From: Istiophorus platypterus
Lineage: Eukaryota; Chordata; Actinopteri; Istiophoriformes; Istiophoridae
Direction: 5' to 3'
Assembly (NCBI GenBank): GCA_016859345.1
Contig: CM029122.1
Span: 2,417,001-2,481,000 of the forward strand
DNA: 64,000 bases
Below the pieces are notes generated by a model that had not been told where the DNA came from, did not search any database, and saw only the letters and a program-made list of their open reading frames with translations. This document shows positions 36,819-48,800 of the stretch, one piece after another. The stretch's first letter is position 1. Every line of letters begins with the position of its first letter. The position numbers were made by a program, and so were the translations under genes.

Positions 36819-39800
36819 ATGAGGCTCTGTGCCTGGGCTGGGGCCCAGGGTCTCCTGCCCGTCCTGGTTCTCCTGATGGCCCCCCAGGTCGAAGCAGACC
36901 AGCGTCCACCCAGGGAGAGACACTATTACATCGCTGCTGAGGAGATCGACTGGAAATACTCTGGCAAAGACACAAATAGGTAGGACACCGGTTGGAGGGT
37001 TTTTGATATTAAATAATAGGAATTTAAACACGTAGCAAGACTGTTTTTTGGGGGTGAGGTTATCATTATGAGACTCCAAGTCAATATTTGAAATATTTGG
37101 CAATTTTATTATTTTATATTTTATTATTGTTTCATCATTATCATTATTAAGCTCATCCAAAAAGAAAAAAAGCATTCTGTAGTATTCTGAATATGTTTGT
37201 GGCTCGGAAAAAGTGTACAGTCTGTCCTTGTTTGCTCTATCTGTAAGCCTGTAACTCATCTACGACAGTGTCAATGTGGCTAGGACACACACACACACAC
37301 ACTCACTCACACATATATGTGTTTAGACACATTCTAGGCCACACACATCAATTGACGTGTATATGCAGAAGGACACTTGTGCCATCACGTCTCCCATATC
37401 TTGCTGATATACTGCAAGATATGGGAGACGTGTGTGGGAGTGTTGGACATTTGTTTTGGGGTGGGGGTAGGGTTTTTTTGTTTTTTCGCTCATGTGCTGA
37501 TTCATGCTTTGTGTTTTTCCACCATTGCGTAGGTCTGATCCCACCTATAGGAAAGTGGTGTTTCGGGAGTACGAGGAGGACTTCAGACGAGCCAAGACTC
37601 ATCCCCCCTGGTTAGGTAAATGATGCGTGAAACAGGGTTTACGTAAATCCTGTCTGTCTGGCTGTAATTATGAAGACCACTCCTCCACTTCCTGTTTTCA
37701 GATTAATTGTTGCACAGATATAAAGATTTGTCCCTAATAATTTCTCAGAAAATAAACAGCATGTACATAATGCAGCGGTTTTCTTTGCTACTAATCAGAG
37801 AAAATATTAAAAAGGTTTTTGATTGGTAAGCCTCGTCTGATTTATTTGAGATTTCCAATAAAAAATAACACAAAATGATATAGTAATTTTACATATAGAA
37901 TAAGAGAAGCTACAAATAAAGGAAAAACTAGTTTGATAGACACAAAGGAATGGTTTGTGGAGAATGAAAATATTGAGAATCATAAACTGTGGCTTTCACA
38001 ATAACTCAATCTCAGCTCAGTTGAACACCCATGGGGGATTTTTGCATGACTGTTAAGAATTAACAGTGGCATAATAATAATTTCTTCACCAGGAAAGTAA
38101 CAGGCAAAAAAATAAACTTGTGCCACAAAGAAAAAAACATATATATCATTGTCAGTTGCATTTAAGAAAATTACAATACATGGGGCAATGGTGAAATTAT
38201 ATTTTATGGTCAATGACAGTCAGTGAATCAACAGTAATTACATAGGAAGTTAGTGAGTTGGTGTGAAATGTCATTACTTGTCCTGCGCTCGTTGTGTCAC
38301 AACGTATAAAAACATACATACGTGCAGCAGGTGCCACATGAGCATGTTTTTTTTCCCCTGCAGGTCTACTCGGGCCCACGCTGAGGGCCGAAGAGGGGGA
38401 GACGATCGTCGTCACCTTCAGAAACATGGCAACCATGTCCCTCAGCATTCACCCGCACGGGGTCACTTACGGGAAACAGTCTGAGGGTGGGTCGCCCGCT
38501 CGCCTCGGACGAGCTGCAGTAGAAAAAAAAAAACGAACTCGGTGTGTCAGTTAGGCTCTGATCGCAGTGTTATTCACTCTAATAATTACACAGGATTGGC
38601 CAACACAACAAACAGCTTTGTTTGTCCTGTTCTGAAATATTAACCAGGACAGACAGATTATCAAAGTAACCGGTACTGAAGTCCAATGGGGGGTTTTATT
38701 GTTAAGCCCCTCGGAAATCACTGTCTGCATCCCCCGGTACAGAGAGAACTGTGGATCTAGGAAATTTAAGGCTGAGCACCCCCTTAATTCGCACAAAGTC
38801 AGAGTGCAGAAGAATTCAGGGTTAAAGAACATCTTGCAGGAAACCCTTCATTATGCCTTCATTAGTTTGGGGCTTAGGCAAAAAAAGTCAGACCCCTGCA
38901 CAGCCATGGTATTTGAATAAGCAGACGTAACTTCCTTACTCAAACTGAATGCTTTTTTAAAAAATTTCCTTTCTGCAGGCGCCAGCTACTTTGACAACAC
39001 ATCACTAAAAGAGAAAGAGGATGACATGGTGCACCCGACCTGCGAACACGTCTACTACTGGGAGGCCACAACGGATGTCTCCCCGCAGCCGCACGACCCC
39101 AACTGTCTCACCTACACCTACATCTCCCACCAGAATGTGGTGAAGGACTACAACTCAGGCCTCATCGGCACTTTGCTCATCTGCAAAAACGGTAAGTGGG
39201 ACGCCGTGGCGGCATCTTCACTATGGTTCCTTTTGAGGGACAGCACAAAATGTCTGTTCCTGTTGGGCACGATATGTTATTGTTCTGTTGTTTCTGGGTT
39301 TTTTTGTTTTTTTAAATCCCTCCCCCCGCCCCCCATGTTCTCCCTCTTCCCAGGCACTCTGGATGAGTCGGGACGGCAGATCGGCGTCCACCAGGAGTAC
39401 GTGTTCCTGTTTGGGGTCTTCGACGAGAAGAGGAGCCAGCACGAACCGAGTGGCACTGCCTCAGACAACCATGTCAAGTACACCATCAACGGATACGCAA
39501 ATGGGTCGCTGCCCGGTTAGTGGGTCACTTACCCGACTACATTTCAGGGCGAAAACAGTGTCTTTTTCTTTTTTCTTTTTTTTTTTCCATAGTCGTACAT
39601 TAGAAAAGATCAGGGACATGTCAGACTCGGTTCTGGTTAATAATCAAACCTCTGTTCCAAGTCGGGGCACAAAGTTTATTGAACAGCAAGTAACCGTAAC
39701 AAAAGCGTTGATTCTTCACGTTATCATGGACTTTAAATATTTTTTAATAAGTATTGGACTTGAAAAAAAAGAATATTTCAATTAACCTCTCGATTATTTT

Positions 39801-42800
39801 TTGGTTAATCATTCAGTCAGTTACAATTTACCATAGCCCAAACCTACTGTAAATGGAATAATCAACTGTGAGGTTTAATGGAAAAAACAAAACAAAACAA
39901 AACCTTGCAATCTTTTCCTCCATTTGTCTAATATCATCTTATATCAGAACACCTCACTGTGTTCTTAATTACATCTTAATTCATCTTAATTCATGAAAAA
40001 CTTAACAGGGCCCTGCTTCATGATGAAACTTTACTCTTCATATTTACATTTTAATAGACAATACTTCCCAAGTTTTACTTCGCTTGTGATATAGTGGTTT
40101 AATGTTGGGGTACACTACCTTTAACTTACTAGCCACTATTGCTTAAATGCAGAGATGTTTGGCGAGTGTACATACTGCTGTGTGTGTGGTGAACAAACAT
40201 AAAGCAGAAGTCCTGCACGAAGAAAACAATTCAAAAATAAAACACACTGACAGTTTGCCCCTTTTCGTTCCAGACGTCAGTGTGTGCGCCCACGCCCCCG
40301 TGAGCCTGCACCTGTTGGGTATGAGCTCTGGGCCCGAGGTGTTCTCGGTACACATGAACGGGCAGGTGCTGCAGCAGGCCGGGCATAAAGTGTCTTCCGT
40401 GGGACTGATCAGTGGCTCCACCGCCACTGTCAGCTTGGTAGCCCTCTACACAGGCCGCTGGCTGTTCTCCTCACACACCATCCCGCACATCGAAGGTTGG
40501 TGCGTCTTGGCGCTGCCCTGGCGCGAATAGATCCTTTCGTCCACCAAAGGTTTCTACTAACGCAGCTGTCCTGCCATTGCAGCTGGCCTGCATGGCTTCG
40601 TGGACGTGACCACGTGTGATGGTTTCAAAGCACCCAAGCGACGGCTAACTAGCGCACAAAAAAAACAGCGCAGGGACTGGAGATACTTCATAGCCGCTGA
40701 GGAAGTCATCTGGGACTATGCACCTAACATGCCTGAGCATATTGAAGCGTAAGCAGTGTTTAGAGATACACTCTAAAGCATTTTATATATGCAAACTATT
40801 CAGGCATCCCTCTGTGGCACATTCTGTGTTTTTTCATAAATTAAAGTGCTGCTCTTGTATTTTCATCTACTACCACGGCAATTTAAACTGAAATTAATAG
40901 CTCTGTTGCTTTCTGTTTTTCTCTCTGCTGCATTCATTAATAGAATCTTTAAACTCTTTAAACTCTGTTTGTACAGTTTCCCAGGGATTAAAAACTCTCT
41001 TTTGCGCCTAGTAAAAGTTACATTCACGTTTCAACATTAAAACAAAACCCCCTATCCTCTTCTGTGCAGGGACTTCAAGCTCCGGTACTTGACACGGTCA
41101 ACAACGCGCATCGGTCGCAAGTACAAGAAGGCCGTGTACACACTGTACAAAGACGAGTCATTTACTGAGAAGCTGGAGACCAAGCAGCGGAAAAATGAGC
41201 TCGGGATCTTGGGCCCAGTGATCAGAGCCCAGATCAGAGATGTTATTACAGTGAGATCATGTCCGTTGTAGATCCAAACCATTTGTTTGGCGAAGTTATA
41301 GTTTAAAAATGCTTCATGTAACATAATCAATCCAAAAGAAGTCGTAACACAGTATGAGGAAACGTCAAAAAGCTAATAGAGTTTGTGTTAAGGTTTGGTC
41401 TAAACTGCGGTTCTGATCATTGATAGAACTATAGACCCTAAAAGCTGTTTCATCTTCATCTGCTAAGTCTTGTGTTTGGAAGGGATTCAGAATCAGATTC
41501 AGGTTCAGAGTCAGATTCAGATTCAGAAATCCTTAATTATGCCACAAGCGCAATTCAGTTTTTGCAGTCTACCCAACCTTATACAAACTTACACAATTGT
41601 ACAGACAAGCAGCAATTAACAGTATGTCAGACAGTAAGATAAATGAATATGAATAACAAACAGAGGGGTGAAGAATAAAAATTTACACAAAAGGATAAAT
41701 AAATAAGTAAATAGATGAAGCGATCCAAGATGCATTGCACATTTCACGGTGAAAGTAACAGACAAAGACATTCATTTAGAATGGCTAATGTTGATGTTTA
41801 ACAGTCTGATCACAGAAGGAATGAAGGACTTAATGCAAGGATGCGCCCTAAAAGCCTGTCGGACAGTTACTTAGGCTTTAATAAAGTGTATTTAATAATT
41901 GAAAATAGACAAATTGTGAGGTACATCCTAGTTGAAACAGTTGAAACACAGGATGGTCAGAGGGGATCAGGAAAATGTTTTGGTTTCAGTTGTTTCATTT
42001 AAAAAACAAGAATATAGAATTATGATAAATGGTATTTTCATCATTTATACAAATTCTTATGCTCTAGCAAATAATGCATGTAGATAAAATTGGTCAAGGT
42101 GCTCTGCATATTAATGTTGGTGTCCTGAAATAAAACAGTATATATGCTCTAGAGAAAAACACTCAAATCAGAGGTGACCTCATACTCAGCGACGTAGTAT
42201 TGGAGCATCGTTTCATGTTGTTTATAGACTGTGTTACCCTCACACACCCTCCTGTCCTTCTACAGATTGTCTTTAAGAACATGGCGTCAAGGCCCTACAG
42301 CATCTATCCACATGGACTGACCATCGAGAAGTCAGAGGAGGGAGTCAACTACCCAGAAGGAGGTACTGAGACCCTCCTCAGCGTAAAACGAACTGATTAA
42401 ATAAAATGACTGCAGTATATCTGATGATGTACCCTGTGTCGTCATCGCCAGGCAACCATTCCCACGGTGTCCAGCCGGGTGAGACGCACACCTATGTGTG
42501 GAAAGTGGTCGAAGACGACGAGCCCCTGGAGGGAGACTCACGGTGTCTGACGCGGATGTACCACAGTGCAGTGGACACGCCACGAGACATCTCATCTGGG
42601 CTGATCGGACCGATGCTCATCTGCAAGACCCAGTCCCTCAACGTCAGGAACGTCCAGGTAGGTGGCACTCCTGTGGCGTGGGGTCCAGGGGTGGTCCAAT
42701 GTCTGTATGTATGTTAAACTTTGTACAGACAGTCACAGTCCTCAGAGGATGAAGCCAACTGACTTTCATGATCCCCTGACTTTTCCTCTTAAGTGTCACC

Positions 42801-45800
42801 ATGAGGTTCTCATTTGTGGTTCGGAGTGAGACGTTCCAACAGCTATCTAATGAACTGCCATGGAACGTGGCACAGACCTTCCTGTTGCCCTCAGGACGAA
42901 TTGTAATAACCCTGGTGATCTTTGGTGACTCTTCATCTAGTGCCATCACTAGGTCATAACTTTAACTGCTCCGACACTTTGGTTAAGACCTGCAAAACCA
43001 ATGACATTCCCCGCAACCTCAGCTGTGCTTTGTGCTTTGTGCTTAGTGCTGGTTAGCAATTGTTAGCATATTGACATGCTGAGCTGAAGATGGTGAACTA
43101 CTGTTTGACGTCAACATGTTACCAATGTCACTGCGAGCTTGTTAGCATTGTGTACCTTAGTGCACCCTCACACAGCCGCTAGCATGGCTTTATTTTTGTA
43201 AATAAAACACTGATTTTTTCAACACAGAAAATGAGCTAAGAGTAAGTTGCATAGTTATTGGTGAGTTTGTCATGATTACAACATTGCTGTCTTTTTAAAT
43301 TAATGTATAAAGTTACAAATTATGATTTTCACAGTTTTGTGGTAATGAAAGGTGTCTCGTTCCATTTATGATGATTGACCTCTAAGAGTTTTGGCACCCT
43401 ATGAAAGATCACATTCCTATAGTACTAAGTATGTTAAAAGACAAAACTCTTTATAGTCGGTAAAAATTTAATAATCAGAAATATTCTGCAAATTGAGTGG
43501 ATAAATGAAAATGGATGAATGAAGGTTTTGTTTTTTGGGGTTTTTTTTCCACAGCTAAAAGCAGACAAGGAACAACATGCCATTTTTTCCGTGTTCGATG
43601 AAAACAAGAGCTGGTACCAGGATTTCAACATTAACCACTCTATTGATCGATACAAAATCCTCAAGACAGACCCAGAATTTTACAGATCCAATGTAAAGCA
43701 CAGTAAGTTTTGCTATAAGTAATCGGATTGAGGCCAACAGAAGCTTATCCCGAAAGGATGCAGTATAGTCACCTCAGCTGCCTGTCAGATATCTAATGTT
43801 CACGCACACGTCCTCACAGCGATTAACGGCTACATGTTTGAGAGCGGGACGGTATTGGGCTTCTGCAACGGGGAGGTCGCAACATGGCACGTGTCGAGCA
43901 TCGGAGTGCAGGACTACATCCAGACGGCTACGTTCTACGGCCACATGTTCGAGCTGCACGATCGGATGGAGGACTTTCTCAGCCTCTACCCCATGACTGG
44001 AGAAACCATTACTATGAACATGGACAACATCGGTCAGTAACGCCTTTTTTTTTTTTTGAATACCAATTTTTCTTTTCAATTTGACTTGAGGCCACCATCT
44101 GAAACCTGCTTGTTTTTTGGGGGGTTTTATTTGGGGGGGGGGGGGGGTTAAAGGTCTCTCATGGATCATTTTTATGTGTATCCCTTAAACCAGGTTTCTG
44201 GCTCCTGGCCTCCCTGAATTCCCACTGGACAACCAGAGGGATGCGTGTGAAGTTTCAAGATGTTGAGTGCCTTCGTGACTACCAGTATGAATACGAATAC
44301 GGAGGAGCAGAAAAAGAATTTACTGTGTGGCATCCTCCAAGCTTGGATGAAATCCAAGTTGAAAAGAAGATGCTGGAAATAAAAAAAGAAAGTGAAGATG
44401 TGGTGGATTATTACACAGCGAAATTCGCAGACGAACTAGGTCTCAGGTCTCTGATGAACCAGTCCTCGAGCTCAGACATAGAGCACCTGGACCTCTCTTT
44501 CCTCGACTATGATGCTATCGATGTGCATGACGGAGATACAAACATCGCTTTTAATTTCAACGGGACAAAGAATAAAAATAATGCTGTTTCTGAAACAAAG
44601 AACACAACAATATACAACGCGACCGCGATATCAGTTGCTGTAAATGTATCTACCGATCTTACAGTAACATTAGAAGAAACTACTAACCTAACCGTATTGT
44701 TGCCTGGAAGCCAGACCTCTGTGGACGCGATCTCAGAGGAGGACTCGGAGGAAAGACTCACCAGAGGGGCCGTGTTCCCTTACTCTGTTCCTCTGTCCAG
44801 TCCCAGCAGTCGCAACTGTACACCAGAGGGAAGTTTGTCTAATAACACTTTGTCAGGAGGGCAGAACGAGAATAGCACAGCAGCTAACCATGTAAATGGC
44901 TCGGCGGGTGCAACAAACCATTTAGTGTCTTTTCCAGGGGCCTTGAAAAAATGCCTTGAAAATGTAACACACGGTTTTCTTGGAACTTTGCCTTCACAAA
45001 ATGTCACAGGGAATGTCACTTACCCAGATATAGCAAGTTCAGATCGATCAAATTCAACAGGGAGGATCAGTTTAGAGAGTAAGGAGAACATCACAGCCCG
45101 TCTTGGTGAGTTGAACCACACATCTTCTGCAGAAGGTTTCTCCAATGAGACAGTGGTTTCAGGCAACTTGTCCCTCTCCAGTGGTGCAGTAAAAAAAGAA
45201 GGCTCTGCGGTGCTATATGACTCAGAGAGCAGCGAGGAAGTGCTTATCTACCTTAAAGAAAACAATACAGAGGGGATCAAGACCACTGCCATTAAAACAC
45301 AGGGCCACAACTGGACTTATGAGGGAACTCATCAAATGGTACCCGTGGAGATTCCTGATCACATGATGAAATATTTTGAGGAGGAGACCCCTCAAACAAC
45401 GCCAGCTCCAAAAAAGAAGAAGGTGGTGACCGTCCGGCAGTGGCCTCAGAGGGGCGAGGGCATGAAAACGAAAAAGAAGAAGTCATACAAGCCCCAGGCC
45501 AGGAGTGGTTTACCGTTCTCCCCCCATGGCTTCAACCCAGGCATGACTCCACGTGGGTCACGACCCATGGCGCCACAGCCCGTCTCCAATGAGGAGGACC
45601 TCATTAATGTGCCTGTGGTCATCGGTTTGCCCCGGCCTGATTTCAGCGACTACGAGCTGTATGTTCCCGGGGATGAGCCGGCTCACTTAGATTCGAATGA
45701 CCAAAATTTAGAAGACAATGAGTATGAGTATGTGGTCTTCAAAGACCCCTATGGCAGTAATGAAGACATGAAGCATCTCAACCTGGACGAGACCGGCAAA

Positions 45801-48800
45801 TACTACCTAAAAGTCATAGGCCCGAACGTGAGGGTTTATTTCATCGCTGCAGAGGAGACGGAGTGGGACTACAGTGGATACGGACAGAGGTAAGCTCAGA
45901 GATTGCGGTAAGAAATGCTTATATGACATTTGATAAGCCTATTATGCCTTATTGAGGAAAAAACAACCATATTCATACACATAAGAAAGCTAAAGTAAGG
46001 TTGTGTCACTGCCGCAGGAGGCAAGACAAGTTGGAAGGAAACACCCGAAAAACCACGTTCACCAAGGTGGTGTTCCGGAGTTACATGGACAGTAGCTTCA
46101 CCACGCCTGAAATCCGTGGGGAGATAGATGAGCATCTGGGCATCCTCGGACCTGTCATTAAGGCGGAGGTTGGACAAAGCATAATAGTAAGCATCAATAG
46201 CGAAGCCATAATCTGTATATATTGACTGTGCGAAGGCTTCATTGTTTTAGGCCTATTTATAAACTGTAGCATTTACAACTAGTTTCTGCTCTATGGTAAC
46301 CTTGGGTCTGCATGATAAATATGCAGATAAAGGCGGCAGGTGGTTAGCTTAGCATAGCACAAAGACTGAAAACAGGGCCATGCTCTTGTCCAAATGTAAT
46401 ACATTATATCTATCAGCATCTTTAAAGCTCAGCTGGCTAAATCTCGCTTGAGTGATCCGTACAAAACCCAGTTTTGGGTCATGATTTCATGGGGGTTATG
46501 TGCAGGACTATATCTTGGCCAGGCACAGTAACTTCCTGCAGGGAGATTGCAGTTTCCTGCCATTTCCTGTCTTTGTGCTAAGCTAAGCTAGGCTAAGCCA
46601 ACCAAAATACAAAGCTAACCAGCTGCTGGTCGTAGCTTGGTATTTTTTTCTCATCCAAACTTGACACTTGCATCGATCTTTTAATCTATCAACCTCTCAG
46701 CAAAAAAATAATATGGCTACTTTCCAAACAGTTTAACTAATCGTGTAAAACCAAAACTACCCAGCCACAGATGGTGTCTTTGACTTGCAGGTGGTCTTCA
46801 GGAACAGAGCCAAAAGGCCATACTCCATTCACCCAAATGGGGTTATCTATGCCAAGCAGACAGAGGGTCTGTCCTATGAGGATGGATCCAAGCACTGGTA
46901 CAAATACGACAATGAGGTTCAACCCAACACAACCTTCACATATTTATGGAAGGTCAATTCAGCGGCTGGGCCTATGCCGAATGAGTCTGACTGTCGGACC
47001 TGGGCCTACTATTCAGGCGTCAATCCTGTGAGTACTTTGTAGATATTTTATTAATTAAATAAAAGATTAGTAAGGGAGGCACTGGAAAAAAATTCAAATT
47101 AAAGCCACTGTGTGTATAATTTAAATTTCTGACTGTGGCTCATTAAAAGGACACTGTGGGACGCAGATGGACGAGCTCAAAGTAAAACCGGTTTTCACCA
47201 GGGTTGGGTCATTTTTCTACAAACACAAAGATGCTGAATCACATAGACTCTCAATATAAAAGCTTTAAATTAGGGTTAAACTAAATGGGATACGTTAAAC
47301 TGTATGTTTGGCTTGAGCGATTTTAGGAACTAACTTCCAAACCCGCCATATGCTCTCATCTCCCAGGAAAGAGACATCCACTCTGGCTTGATCGGGCCTC
47401 TGCTGGTGTGCCGCAAGGGCACCCTGACCTCAGCAGACACCAGGGAGTTCATATTGCTTTTCATGACCTTCGACGAGACCCAGAGCTGGTACTTTGAGAA
47501 TAACCGTGAGATAATGAAGAGGAAGAGCAGGAAGAGACTCATGGACCCCAATTTCAGGGAGAACCTCAAGTTCCACTGTAATGCATTATCTACCTTCAGC
47601 TAGTGTGGTTAAGATGATCCAAAATCTTTTGAATATGAAAACCACTAATTGCATAATTAAACACAAAGTATGTACTTTGCATCCACTGTTGAGAACATAT
47701 GGTGTCGATGTGTTGTTTGCGATACTTTTTCACCTTTACCAGGGATGTCAATAAAAATGTCTTCACGTCATCTCCCCAGCCATCAATGGCATCATATACA
47801 ACCTGAAGGGCTTGAGGATGTACACCAAGCAGCTCGTGCGATGGCACCTGATCAACATGGGCTCTCCCAAAGACTTTCAGACCGTCCACTTCCACGGCCA
47901 GACGTTCGTCCATAAGAAGACCAACGGCTACAGACAGGCCGTCTTCCCGCTGCTGCCTGGTTAGCACCGCAATGTTTGCCTACCGAATTCAGAACCTACT
48001 GCTGCTTTTGTGCTTTCCGTTATTGAAGAGATGTCATTCTATGAAGTATTTCGACTGCTGATGCCATAGCTGCCGGCTATGTTTGATGTCCATAGTGCAG
48101 TAAGGACATCTTGTTTCAGCCTAACTGCTCTACCAAACTGCCTTTGCAGGGAGCTTTGCTACTCTGGAGATGCTTCCGACTAAGCCTGGCCTGTGGCAGC
48201 TGGAGACGGAAGTTGGTTTGAGCCAACAGAGCGGCATGCAGACCCTCTTCCTGGTTCTGGACAACGGTACGAGCCGTTTAAAAAAAAGAAACCCCTCAGC
48301 ATTTAGAGTATGGTTATCAACCACACTGACATGTTGTTGTGTTGTGTTTTAATAATGAGATATGACTTGTGTGTCTCCCCTAAGATTGCTACCGTCCACT
48401 GGGTCTAGAGTCAGGCAGCGTGAAAGACATCCAAATCACAGCAATCAACACAAGAGGTTGCCATATCTGCATCCACCTGTTCTGGCAAAAAATACTGTCT
48501 GATCCTACTGCAAAGCCCCATGACGTGAAGTTATTGCATAAAAGTTGTAGTAAACCTTTATAAGCAAAGACACAGCCAGAGTACTGATCATGTTCCCATC
48601 TCTGAAGGATACTGGGAGCCCCGTCTTGCCAGGCTGAACCTTAAGGGTCAATACAACGCATGGAGCACAGAACAGAACAACAGCTGGATTCAGGTACGTG
48701 TTGCAGGTGCGATAGCTCTACTTGCATATCATGGACTTGCTTTCTGTGCAACTACAACCTGCTACCTGTTGACTCCCCCCATGCAGGTGGACTTTCAGCG

